Shown here one piece after another: positions 1 through 7,067 of a stretch of DNA of 64,000 bases. The translations under genes were made by a program, and so were the position numbers. Positions within the stretch are counted from its first letter, which is position 1; each line of letters opens with the position of its first letter. This stretch comes from JAZDEY01 sp043808325 [NCBI: Candidatus Eiseniibacteriota bacterium] (lineage in GTDB: Bacteria; Arandabacterota; Arandabacteria; Arandabacterales), in assembly GCA_043808325.1 (NCBI GenBank), contig JAZDEY010000064.1, forward strand, positions 62,001-126,000. The letters are read 5' to 3'. The notes beneath the pieces are model-generated. The model did not search any database. It was given only the letters and a program-made list of their open reading frames with translations, and was not told the origin of the DNA.

Positions 1-415
1 TCTGCTTGACAAGCCCGCCGAGCATCACCATGTTGGCGGCTCTAGAACTCCCAAGCCCTTCAGCGATCTCATTTGCAGGAATCCTGATCTCGCGAACATC
101 TTGGCGCTTGACGTTTCTTTCGATGAGGGAGGAGTTGACGAAGATCGTGCCGCCGGGCCTGACGCTCGGCTCGAATTTATCCAACGACGCGACACTCATC
201 ACGACGATACAATCCGGACTGTTCACAACAGGAGACGCGATCTCGGTATCGGAGACGATCACCGAGCAATTGGCCGTACCGCCTCGCATTTCCGCACCAT
301 AGGATGGGAAGAAGGTGGTGTGCTTGCCCTCGGCCATTCCGGCATACGCAAGCAAGGTCCCTGTCAGCACTACACCCTGACCGCCAAAACCGGCCACGAT
401 AACCTTGGTGGTCAT
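1..415 (-). CDS. korC: 2-oxoacid:ferredoxin oxidoreductase gamma subunit (partial, 3' end outside window)
   Basis: The first 138 residues of a pyruvate/ketoisovalerate-oxidoreductase gamma-type subunit are present. The N-terminus reads MTTKVIVAGFGGQGVVLTG, the family's glycine-rich opening, followed by FFPSYGAEMRGG and later SSLIERNVKR. The ATG at 413-415 has a strong AAGGGGG Shine-Dalgarno site about 6 nt upstream. It is the last gene of korD-A-B-C and follows korB by 13 nt. With the alpha, beta and delta subunits it should oxidatively decarboxylate a 2-oxoacid, probably 2-oxoglutarate, to an acyl-CoA and reduce ferredoxin in the cytoplasm. Substrate choice is inferred from subunit architecture and cannot be proven here. 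The gene runs off the left edge of the window. Confidence 0.9.
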   Translation of the reverse strand, partial: MTTKVIVAGFGGQGVVLTGTLLAYAGMAEGKHTTFFPSYGAEMRGGTANCSVIVSDTEIASPVVNSPDCIVVMSVASLDKFEPSVRPGGTIFVNSSLIERNVKRQDVREIRIPANEIAEGLGSSRAANMVMLGGLVKQ

Positions 416-428
416 CAAATCCCCCTTC

Positions 429-1220
429 CTATTCCTTCGCTCCCTCCTGGGGCGCGCCCGCAGTAACGTCCTTGAACACCCCAAGCGGGAAGTAGCCTCT
501 CATCTCCTTCTCCAACCACTTCACGGCCTCAGTGGGACGCTGTGCCCACCCTGTGGGACACTGCGAGAGCAGCTCGACCAGGGTAAAGCCCAGGCCCTCG
601 ATCTGAATCTCAAAGGCCTTCTTGAGTGCGCGCCTGGCTTTGGTCACGTTCTGAGGGCTGTTGACGGCAACGCGCTCCAGATATGCAACCCCACCCAGCC
701 CGCTCAAGAGTTCGCAAACGCGCAGAGGATAGCCGGTCAGCTCCGGGTTCCGGCCGTCCGGACACGTGGTGGTCTTCATGCCTACAAGCGTTGTGGGCGC
801 CATCTGGCCGCCTGTCATCCCGTAGATGGCGTTGTTGACGAATATCACGGTTATCTTCTCGCCCCTGTTGGCGCTGTGGATCATCTCCGCGGTGCCGATC
901 GAGGCCAGATCGCCGTCGCCCTGATGCGTGAACACCACGCAATCCGGCCGCACCCTCTTGACACCGACGGCCACAGCAGGGGCCCTGCCGTGTGCCGCCT
1001 GAACAAAATCGAAATCGAAGAACTCATCGGCGAAGACCGAACACCCTACGGAGGCGACCCCCACAGTCCGCGTTCGGATCCTCAACTCGTCGATCACCTC
1101 GGCGGTCAGCCGATGGATAATGCTGTGCCCACAGCCGGGGCAATAGGTGAACTGCTTCTTGCTGAGGCTCTCGGGTCTCGCGAAAACCTTTTCCAAATCC
1201 TCACCCCCGATATTCGTCAA
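429..1220 (-). CDS. korB: 2-oxoglutarate:ferredoxin oxidoreductase beta subunit (TPP-binding)
   Basis: A 263-residue TPP-binding beta subunit. CPGCGH at residues 27-32 supplies the two N-terminal cysteines of the proximal 4Fe-4S cluster. The TPP/Mg motif HQGDGDLASIG with FVNNAIYGMTGGQ is intact near residues 99-139. The start is TTG at 1218-1220; it shares the TTGA tetranucleotide with the korA stop, so translation is probably coupled. Only a weak purine-rich Shine-Dalgarno site precedes it. Family and position are clear. Whether the enzyme uses 2-oxoglutarate rather than another 2-oxoacid is inferred from the KorDABC gene order. Confidence 0.9.
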   Translation of the reverse strand: MTNIGGEDLEKVFARPESLSKKQFTYCPGCGHSIIHRLTAEVIDELRIRTRTVGVASVGCSVFADEFFDFDFVQAAHGRAPAVAVGVKRVRPDCVVFTHQGDGDLASIGTAEMIHSANRGEKITVIFVNNAIYGMTGGQMAPTTLVGMKTTTCPDGRNPELTGYPLRVCELLSGLGGVAYLERVAVNSPQNVTKARRALKKAFEIQIEGLGFTLVELLSQCPTGWAQRPTEAVKWLEKEMRGYFPLGVFKDVTAGAPQEGAKE

Positions 1221-2314
1221 TCCAAAGCCGGATAGACTTCGATCGACTCCTTGGATGCCATCGCGCGCCTGGCGGTCTCCACAATCTCCTCTTCGGTGGG
1301 CAGGCCGCCGCCGGTGCGAGCAAGCAGAGAAACCTTGGCCTTGCCGCAGACACTCAAGAGCGCATCTTCGTACATCTGACCGAAACTCATCTCCACAACC
1401 AGGAAATTCTCCTTCTTCGCGGCGATCTCGCGGATCACCTTTTTCGGGAACGGCCAGACGGTTATGGGCCTGATTATGCCCAGCCTGATGTTACCCTTGG
1501 TCTTGGCCAGCGCTACCGCCGACTTGGCGATACGTGCGCCGGTACCGTAAGCGATTATCACAACATCCGCATTGTCGACCTCGAAGAGCTCGAACCGTTG
1601 CTCCTTCTCTTCAATCTCCCGGTATTTCTTTAGCAGCCTGATGTTATGGGTCTCCAAGGTACCGGGGGCAAGCCTGACCGAGTTTATGACGTGGCGCTCC
1701 CTACCCGAAGCGTCACCCACGGCCCAGGAGGCCTTGGCCTTAGGATCGTAGTCGACCATCTTCCTCATCACCGCCGGCTCCATCATCTGGCCCAGAATGC
1801 CGTCCCCCATCAACATCGCCGGGTTGCGATAGCGGTCGGCGACCTCAAAGGCCAGCATCGTGAGATCGATAAGTTCCTGGACGGTGCTGGGAACGAAGAC
1901 CGGAATCCGGTAATCCCCATGGCCTCCCCCTCGCGTCGCCTGGAAGTAATCCGATTGTGCCCCGGCGATGTTTCCCAGCCCTGGCCCGCCGCGCACGATA
2001 TTCGCAAGGAAGCACGGCAGTTCCGAACCGCACATATAGGAGAGCCCTTCCTGCTTGAGGCTGATGCCGGGACCCGATGAGGAAGTCATGGCTCTCGCAC
2101 CGGCAGATGCGGCTCCGTAGACCATATTGATTGCAGCGAGCTCGCTCTCCGACTGGATAAAAGTGCCCCCGACCTCGGGCATCCTCCAGGACATGTATTC
2201 CGGTATCTCATTCTGGGGCGTGATTGGGTATCCGGCAAAGAAACGGCAACCGGCCCTGATCGCCGCCTCGGCAATGGCCTCATTACCCTTCATCAGCGAA
2301 CGTTCTTCAGACAT
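1217..2314 (-). CDS. korA: 2-oxoglutarate:ferredoxin oxidoreductase alpha subunit
   Basis: A 365-residue alpha subunit whose N-terminus carries the pyrimidine-binding domain signature (KGNEAIAEAAIRAGCRFFAGYPITPQ, from about residue 9; GYPITPQ is diagnostic). A C-terminal transketolase-like domain follows, including VVEMSFGQMYEDA. Length matches stand-alone KorA proteins that lack the fused gamma domain, which fits the separate korC gene. The start ATG at 2312-2314 lies 19 nt after korD. The stop overlaps the korB TTG start. It acts with KorB, C and D in ferredoxin-linked 2-oxoacid oxidation or its reductive reversal, typical of anaerobes. Confidence 0.92.
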   Translation of the reverse strand: MSEERSLMKGNEAIAEAAIRAGCRFFAGYPITPQNEIPEYMSWRMPEVGGTFIQSESELAAINMVYGAASAGARAMTSSSGPGISLKQEGLSYMCGSELPCFLANIVRGGPGLGNIAGAQSDYFQATRGGGHGDYRIPVFVPSTVQELIDLTMLAFEVADRYRNPAMLMGDGILGQMMEPAVMRKMVDYDPKAKASWAVGDASGRERHVINSVRLAPGTLETHNIRLLKKYREIEEKEQRFELFEVDNADVVIIAYGTGARIAKSAVALAKTKGNIRLGIIRPITVWPFPKKVIREIAAKKENFLVVEMSFGQMYEDALLSVCGKAKVSLLARTGGGLPTEEEIVETARRAMASKESIEVYPALD

Positions 2315-2333
2315 CCGAATCCTCCGCAGTCTT

Positions 2334-2537
2334 CTATTTATAGATCTCCAAGGCCACTTCAGGACACATTATTGCACAGATCTTACAGCCCGTACAGGAA
2401 TCCGGTTCAAAGCACTCCGGGAAGTGGTATCCCTTGGAATTGATGTCCGATGACATACGCAGAATCTTCTTGGGACAATACAAGACGCAAAGCTCACAAC
2501 CTTTGCACTGTTGATGGGTCACCTTGACCTCAGCCAT
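2334..2537 (-). CDS. korD: 2-oxoacid:ferredoxin oxidoreductase delta subunit (2x4Fe-4S ferredoxin)
   Basis: A 67-residue dicluster ferredoxin. It has two CxxCxxCxxxC motifs, CKGCELCVLYC at residues 11-21 and CTGCKICAIMC at about 48-58. The ATG at 2535-2537 has a consensus AGGAGG site five bases upstream. A longer open frame extends further upstream, but that extension has no similarity and no ribosome site, so I reject it. It is the first gene of korDABC and is the electron-transfer subunit between the TPP site and free ferredoxin. Confidence 0.93.
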   Translation of the reverse strand: MAEVKVTHQQCKGCELCVLYCPKKILRMSSDINSKGYHFPECFEPDSCTGCKICAIMCPEVALEIYK

Positions 2538-2583
2538 GTTTCCTCCTGAGCCTGGGCGTACTCGATTGGGCACAAACCGGATT

Positions 2584-2612
2584 AAGCTACCACACGAGCC
2601 GCGCTTAGTCAA
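2584..2612 (-). promoter_or_regulatory. Candidate sigma-70-like promoter for korDABC
   Basis: On the minus strand, TTGACT (2612-2607) and TAGCTT (2589-2584) are separated by 17 nt, in the gap between nadD and korD. The -35 match is good and the -10 is weak. Predicted initiation near 2577 would leave a leader of about 40 nt before the korD ATG. Confidence 0.35.
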
Positions 2613-2643
2613 CCCAGCTGTGCCCGCCAGGGCGTTGTCGTTG

Positions 2644-3285
2644 CTACGCGCGTCCTCCCGATCCATATAGGCCGTGGCGCCTTATGTAGGCTTCGACCTC
2701 GCGGGGCAGGAGGAAGTCTATGCTTCGCCCGTCGCGAACCTGCTTCCGTATCTGCGTCGATGAGATGTCCACCAATGTGGTCTTGACGAAGCGAGTCCTG
2801 CCCCTCGGCGTGAGGCCCAGGGCTCCTCGGTGGTAACCGGGCCGGCAGGCCACGCCCAAGGAACACTCGCGGACTATGGTCGCGGGGTCCTTCCAGGCAG
2901 GGATGTCAAGATAAGCATCCATGCCTACGAGCAGCCATAACTCGACCGAGGGGCCCAATCGCTTCCGCAACCGGCATACGGTATCCGCAGTGTAGGATAT
3001 GCTGGGCCGTCTGGTCTCCATGTCGGACACGACGAAACCGCGGTAACCACGGGTGGCGATCTCGACCATCCTGATACGATCCCGGGCGGGCGCAGGACGA
3101 TAACGCGGTTTGTGCGGCGATCTCGACGCAGGGATAAACATCACCAGGTCGAGAAGGAGGGCCTCAGCCAACTCACGTGCACAGACCAGATGCCCGTAAT
3201 GGATAGGATCAAACGTGCCGCCAAAGATGCCGAGGCGTCTCAACTCATTATTGCGAGGAGGTTTCGGTCTTCTTGTCGCTACCAC
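2644..3285 (-). CDS. nadD: Nicotinate-nucleotide adenylyltransferase
   Basis: A 213-residue nucleotidyltransferase that converts nicotinate mononucleotide and ATP to deamido-NAD in cytoplasmic NAD synthesis. GIFGGTFDPIHYGHL (residues 19-33) contains the family's GGTFDPxHxGH signature, and SSTQIRKQVRDG near the C-terminus is the ISSTxIR motif. The chosen start is GTG at 3283-3285, with AAGGAG about 7 nt upstream. It overlaps the 3' end of the preceding TPR gene by 38 nt; the internal TTG before RRLGIFGG is an alternative. nadC, another NAD gene, is at the other end of the window. Confidence 0.9.
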   Translation of the reverse strand: MVATRRPKPPRNNELRRLGIFGGTFDPIHYGHLVCARELAEALLLDLVMFIPASRSPHKPRYRPAPARDRIRMVEIATRGYRGFVVSDMETRRPSISYTADTVCRLRKRLGPSVELWLLVGMDAYLDIPAWKDPATIVRECSLGVACRPGYHRGALGLTPRGRTRFVKTTLVDISSTQIRKQVRDGRSIDFLLPREVEAYIRRHGLYGSGGRA

Positions 3286-4042
3286 CTCCGAGCTCCTTCA
3301 GTCGTCGCGCGGCCTGGTCGGCTGGACCGCTTGATGGAAAGTCCTTGATAACCCGTTGATAGACCTGTCCGGCCTCGTCCGGTTTGCCCTCACCCTCCAA
3401 CGCCATTCCCTTGGCCACCAGGGCCTGCTGCGCCCAGGGGGTGCCGCCGTATTCCGAAATCACATAGTCAAAATAGATGCCGGCCGATTTGTAGTCCCTA
3501 AGCTTGAGATAGAGCTGGCCGTTAAGGTACTCCTTCTCGGCCAGCCTGGATCTGGCTTCCATTATGCTTTTTTCGGCAGCCTCCCTCACGTCGGTGTCGG
3601 GGTATTTCCTCAGGAGCAGATTGAGTTGGTTCAGAGCCTCGATGGCCTTCGACTGGTCGCGCTCGACCCGCGGCGATTGCCTGAGATCGCAGAGCCCGAC
3701 CATATACATCGCATCATCAACCTGGTTGCTCCGGGGATAGGAATTGATGAAGTCCTCGAACTCGGTCACTGCGAGGTCGTACTCCCCCAGATCCATTCTG
3801 CACCGAGCAAGGTTGAACTTGGCGGTTTCGGCCACCTGTGGCCTGGGGAATTCGGCCAGCAGTTTCTCATACTGCAAGATCGCCTGAGTGCATTTCCCTC
3901 TCGAGGACAGCTGGTCCGCAAGCGAGAGCCGATCCTCCTGCGTCATCGCCACGCTGGCCTGTTGGTGCGAGCAAGAAAACCAGCAAAGAATCACCGCCAG
4001 AATGGGAAGCGCAAGCAGCGCTGCCAGAAGCCTCTTCTTCAC
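3248..4042 (-). CDS. Secreted TPR protein, BamD/YbgF-like
   Basis: A 264-residue envelope protein. An N-terminal KKRLL plus a hydrophobic stretch forms a signal sequence ending near CWFSC; the bases of a lipobox are imperfect, so lipidation is uncertain. Tetratricopeptide-type repeats follow, such as AILQYEKLLAEFP and AVTEFEDFINSYPRSNQVDDAMY. They resemble BamD, which helps assemble outer-membrane beta-barrels, and also YbgF/CpoB. I chose the GTG at 4040-4042 because GAGAGAGG lies 7 nt upstream and it gives a clean signal peptide; an ATG at 4066 adds eight residues. The abundance of outer-membrane proteins in the window makes a BamD role plausible but unproven. Confidence 0.7.
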   Translation of the reverse strand: MKKRLLAALLALPILAVILCWFSCSHQQASVAMTQEDRLSLADQLSSRGKCTQAILQYEKLLAEFPRPQVAETAKFNLARCRMDLGEYDLAVTEFEDFINSYPRSNQVDDAMYMVGLCDLRQSPRVERDQSKAIEALNQLNLLLRKYPDTDVREAAEKSIMEARSRLAEKEYLNGQLYLKLRDYKSAGIYFDYVISEYGGTPWAQQALVAKGMALEGEGKPDEAGQVYQRVIKDFPSSGPADQAARRLKELGGGSDKKTETSSQ

Positions 4043-4065
4043 GTCGAAACCTCTCTCAAGGGGCA

Positions 4066-4710
4066 TCACGAAGCAGTTTTGTTCGAATAGAACAGGTAGA
4101 CAAGGATCCCAACGATCGCCAGCACCAGGGTTGCCTCAACATTGCGGTCCCACTGGCTCTTTTCCAGGGCGGGCGAGGCAAATCCATACTTGGCATCGCT
4201 TAGCGAGGCCAACTTCGAGGCCGGCACCTCATCCCTCAACTCCCGATTGGCACTGGATGAGACCACCACATTGCCGCCGGTCCTGTCTACAAGATCGTAG
4301 GAAATGGATACTCGTGCAATCCTCTCCACCATCTTGCCGGTTACAAGATAACGTCTCCAGCTCTTGCCGTATATCAGACCCAGATCCGTGACCCGCGCCT
4401 TCAGCAGGAAATCGGATGGCGACGCCGTTGTATCCGGTGCTGCGGGCCTGGCCTTCACTTTCCAGCCGGTGGCAAGCAGACGCTCCTTGAGAGCATTCTC
4501 GACCATCCAGACCCCCTCGCTGCCGGTGATGGCATCTATCTCAAGGTACGGGCTCCGCCCGTCGGGAGGCGCCATATCCATCTGGCCTACCGCAGCGGCC
4601 ACGGCCTCTTCGAGCAGCTCGATATTGGTCGGGTAGGCTTTCTCGGCCGAACGCGCCGATCCTAATCCCAGGAGCACAACAGCCAGAACCAGGACTAATG
4701 TTCTTGTCAT
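4066..4710 (-). CDS. Secreted protein of unknown function with C-terminal hydrophobic segment
   Basis: A 214-residue protein I do not recognise. It has a signal peptide (TLVLVLAVVLLGLGSARSA) and a soluble region. A hydrophobic segment (ATLVLAIVGILVYLF) ends in NKTAS at the C-terminus, so it may be membrane anchored. The region around residues 85-165 (FLLKARVTDLGLIYG, ISYDLVDRTGGNVVVS) recalls lipoproteins of the CsgG/FlgO type that report resistant surface structures, but the similarity is weak. The ATG at 4708-4710 has GGAG 7 nt upstream. It overlaps the alternative start of the next gene and is probably co-transcribed with the TPR protein and nadD. Confidence 0.65.
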   Translation of the reverse strand: MTRTLVLVLAVVLLGLGSARSAEKAYPTNIELLEEAVAAAVGQMDMAPPDGRSPYLEIDAITGSEGVWMVENALKERLLATGWKVKARPAAPDTTASPSDFLLKARVTDLGLIYGKSWRRYLVTGKMVERIARVSISYDLVDRTGGNVVVSSSANRELRDEVPASKLASLSDAKYGFASPALEKSQWDRNVEATLVLAIVGILVYLFYSNKTAS

Positions 4711-4737
4711 CGGCACACTCCAGGTTTGGATAACTTC

Positions 4738-4765
4738 TTGACAACGCTTATCAACGTGACATGAT
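4738..4765 (+). promoter_or_regulatory. Candidate plus-strand promoter in divergent gap
   Basis: A perfect TTGACA (4738-4743) and CATGAT (4760-4765) are separated by 16 nt, pointing at the plus-strand gene at 4885. The leader would be over 110 nt, so this is weak. Confidence 0.25.
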
Positions 4766-4794
4766 ATTCTTCAACATTCGCGCCCCTATGTCAA
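4766..4794 (-). promoter_or_regulatory. Candidate minus-strand promoter in divergent gap
   Basis: On the minus strand, TTGACA (4794-4789) and AAGAAT (4771-4766) are spaced by 17 nt, upstream of the minus-strand gene that starts at 4710. The -10 matches at four of six positions. Confidence 0.35.
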
Positions 4795-4884
4795 ATTTAT
4801 TTTGCTCAAAGCGTCGCGACGGTCTGCCGAAGACATGGTTACGGAAGATATGTTATCGTTCGATAGGAAGGGGACAGCAAGATC

Positions 4885-5322
4885 ATGTCGGAAACCGCCA
4901 AGATAATCGGTCACATGTTTGTCAATCTGGTCAAGATCCCGCTTGATGAGAGAATCTCCAAGCAGGCGGCCTCAGTGGTGGACGGGCTGGTGGAAAAGCT
5001 GATGGTCGAGATGCCTCAGATTTCGAAGTCGGACTGGCAGAAGATCCGTATCGGTCTCTGCGGTATGCTCGCCCATGGCTGGAATCTGGGCATGCATCCC
5101 TATAACAGCCCCAGGGTGACGGTCGACGGAGAAGCCCTGGAGGTACGCGTTTCAAAAGACATCCTGATCCCGATTGAGGCGCTCAAGGCCCTGCGCTATG
5201 TCAAGAAGGACAGCCTGGGACGGGTGGAAAAGGCTTTCTTCGAACCCAGCGCCGAGGCAAGGATCAAAGAGCAGATCGAGAAGATCCTGGCCGAAATATC
5301 AAAAAAGCACTGGACCGTGTAG
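4885..5322 (+). CDS. Small protein of unknown function
   Basis: A 145-residue soluble protein with no signal peptide or membrane segment; I cannot assign a family. It begins MSETAKIIGHMFVN and is predicted mixed alpha/beta. It has a hydrophobic helix-rich N-terminal half, a middle beta region (SPRVTVDGEALEVRVSKD) and a lysine-rich C-terminal helix (IKEQIEKILAEISKKHW). AGGAAGGGG about 10 nt upstream supports the ATG. It is one of only three plus-strand genes, is divergent from the secreted gene at 4710 and convergent with htpX, so it is probably monocistronic. Confidence 0.65.
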   Translation: MSETAKIIGHMFVNLVKIPLDERISKQAASVVDGLVEKLMVEMPQISKSDWQKIRIGLCGMLAHGWNLGMHPYNSPRVTVDGEALEVRVSKDILIPIEALKALRYVKKDSLGRVEKAFFEPSAEARIKEQIEKILAEISKKHWTV

Positions 5323-5346
5323 CGAGCGGCGAGACCCGGTACTTTC

Positions 5347-6195
5347 CTACGCCACAACCCCCGCCATCCTTTTCAGGCGCTTCACCCTTTCTTCGATTGG
5401 AGGGTGAGTACTGAAGAGGGACGCGAAAGTGGCCCCCCTCAGCGGGTTCACAATGAACAGATGGGCGGTCGACGGCGAGGCAATCGGGGGCGCAGCCTCG
5501 TTGACCCTGGCAAGCTTCATAAGGGCATTGGCAAGACCCATGGGCTGCCCGCTTATTCTGGCGCCGCGATCGTCTGCCCCGTATTCCCGCGATCGCGATA
5601 TCGCGAGTTGAACAATCATGGCCGCTATCGGCGCGAGGATCGCCAGCAGCAATAGCTCCAGCCCTCCTCGGCCGCGGTCGTTCCTACCCATACCGCCGAA
5701 GATCGCCGTGAAGCGCAGCATGCTTGCAAGCATCATGATCGCTGTGGCCACCGTAGCCGCAATCGTCGAGACCAGCACATCACGGTTCTTGATGTGGGAT
5801 ATTTCGTGCGCCAGCACTCCCTTGAGCTCCTCCCTGTTGAGGAGCTTCAAGATACCCCCGGTCACCGCCACCACCGAGTGCGCAGGATTCCGCCCCGTAG
5901 CGAAGGCATTGGGCACATCGTTAGGGACCACGAACACTCTCGGTTTAGGTATTTCGGCAGCCAGAGCAAGCTCCTCCACCAATCCATGGAGCTCCGGGTT
6001 CTCGCTCCTCTGGACCTCCTTGGCCCGGTACATCCCAAGCACGATCCTGTCGCTGAAAAAATAGGACGTGAAATTGAGAGCGAACGCGACGGCAAAAGCA
6101 ATCACCGCCCCGTTGACTCCCGCAAAAAACCATCCCAGAGCGATCAGGATTCCGGCCAGACCGGCCAGAAGAACCGCCGTCTTAAGAGAGTTCAT
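5347..6195 (-). CDS. htpX: HtpX-family M48 zinc metalloprotease
   Basis: A 282-residue membrane protease. Two N-terminal hydrophobic segments occupy residues 5-50. The zinc motif HEISHIKNRD (about 130-139) is followed by further hydrophobic segments at about 155-205 and the downstream SREYGADDRGA, which supplies the third zinc ligand. Known HtpX proteins degrade misfolded inner-membrane proteins. The ATG at 6193-6195 follows the fmdB stop by one base, so the two genes are almost certainly translationally linked. It is convergent with the gene ending at 5322. Confidence 0.92.
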   Translation of the reverse strand: MNSLKTAVLLAGLAGILIALGWFFAGVNGAVIAFAVAFALNFTSYFFSDRIVLGMYRAKEVQRSENPELHGLVEELALAAEIPKPRVFVVPNDVPNAFATGRNPAHSVVAVTGGILKLLNREELKGVLAHEISHIKNRDVLVSTIAATVATAIMMLASMLRFTAIFGGMGRNDRGRGGLELLLLAILAPIAAMIVQLAISRSREYGADDRGARISGQPMGLANALMKLARVNEAAPPIASPSTAHLFIVNPLRGATFASLFSTHPPIEERVKRLKRMAGVVA

Positions 6196-6196
6196 G

Positions 6197-6436
6197 CTAA
6201 TCGGTCCCCCCCTTCTCGGCGCCTTTCTCTTTCTTCGGCTCCTTCTTCCTGCCTTTGTTCTTGTAGTCGGTCGCGTAGAAACCCGAACCCTTGAATATCA
6301 GGTTTATGTTCCTCGGCAACATCTTCTCCAGTTTGCCGCCGCATTTCTTGCATTTCTTGAGGGGTGCGTCAAGTATGCTCTGCTCGACAGCCAAGGTCTC
6401 CTTGCACTTGGAGCACTTGTAATCATACGTCGGCAT
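6197..6436 (-). CDS. FmdB-family zinc-ribbon protein
   Basis: A 79-residue protein beginning MPTYDYKCSKC with a second pair CKKCGG at about 29-34. This is the two-CxxC zinc ribbon of the FmdB/CxxC_CxxC_SSSS family, followed by GSGFYATDYK and a lysine-rich tail. AGGAGGG lies 7 nt before the ATG at 6434-6436. A longer frame to 6508 runs into the promoter and is rejected. FmdB proteins have been called regulators, but their function is largely unestablished. It is the first gene of a two-gene unit with htpX. Confidence 0.88.
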   Translation of the reverse strand: MPTYDYKCSKCKETLAVEQSILDAPLKKCKKCGGKLEKMLPRNINLIFKGSGFYATDYKNKGRKKEPKKEKGAEKGGTD

Positions 6437-6458
6437 CTCGATCCCTCCTTCGTTACGT

Positions 6459-6487
6459 AACATACTCTGTACTTCGAAATAAATCAA
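6459..6487 (-). promoter_or_regulatory. Candidate promoter for fmdB-htpX
   Basis: On the minus strand, TTGATT (6487-6482), 17 nt, then TATGTT (6464-6459). Predicted initiation near 6452 leaves a short leader containing the AGGAGGG site of fmdB. It is back to back with the promoter at 6502-6530. Confidence 0.5.
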
Positions 6488-6501
6488 CCTTTGGAGTATA
6501 G

Positions 6502-6530
6502 TTGACACCCAATCCGGGATTTGGTATTCT
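6502..6530 (+). promoter_or_regulatory. Promoter for the secreted protein gene at 6561
   Basis: Perfect TTGACA (6502-6507), 17 nt spacer, TATTCT (6525-6530), then AAGGAGGA and ATG at 6561. This is one of the clearest sigma-70-like promoters in the window. Confidence 0.6.
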
Positions 6531-6560
6531 GCACGTGGTTTCAGGAAGGAGGAAGCAATA

Positions 6561-7067
6561 ATGAAACGAATCCTGTTCTTGTCGATCGCGATAGCGGCGT
6601 TCCTCTGGGCGTCGGCCTACGCCGCAGAACCTCCGACCAAACCCACACAGACCGGCACCACCCCGATCCAACGTCAGCCCGAGGGCGCCCCCCTGGCATT
6701 TCCTGAGCAGATGATTTCGGGCACGGTCACCGACGCAGGCGGCCGAGCCCTCGGAGGGGTTGTGATCAAGCTGTTCGCCAGCGGCACACTGGTCGAGGTG
6801 GCCCATACGACAGCTGCCGGGGCCTACGAGATGCCCCTGCCCCTGACTGTTGACAGGGACGAAACGGTCGTGCTGTGGTTCATGTCGACCACCGAGTCCG
6901 TTCTGCCTCAGAGCGTGATCCTCAAGCAGAGCTCGCGGGCCCGGAGCAATCGGCTCTTCAGTGCGTGCACGCCCGAGGTCAAGATGCGGCCGCAGATGCG
7001 CGTCGATGTAAAACTCCTGAGTGAGAATGAGACCCTTGCCGCGCTCAAGGGCAAGGGCTGTCTATGA
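6561..7067 (+). CDS. Secreted protein with carboxypeptidase-regulatory-like (CnaB-type) domain
   Basis: A 168-residue exported protein. The signal peptide RILFLSIAIAAFLWASAYAA is followed by a Pro/Thr-rich linker and a beta-sandwich domain. SGTVTDAGGRALGGVVIKL and AGAYEMPLPL, at about residues 52-95, match the CarboxypepD_reg-like fold also found at the N-termini of the TonB receptors here. The partner is unknown. The ATG has AAGGAGGA 8 nt upstream and its own promoter. Its stop overlaps the stop of the convergent Fe-S gene by a few bases. Confidence 0.75.
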   Translation: MKRILFLSIAIAAFLWASAYAAEPPTKPTQTGTTPIQRQPEGAPLAFPEQMISGTVTDAGGRALGGVVIKLFASGTLVEVAHTTAAGAYEMPLPLTVDRDETVVLWFMSTTESVLPQSVILKQSSRARSNRLFSACTPEVKMRPQMRVDVKLLSENETLAALKGKGCL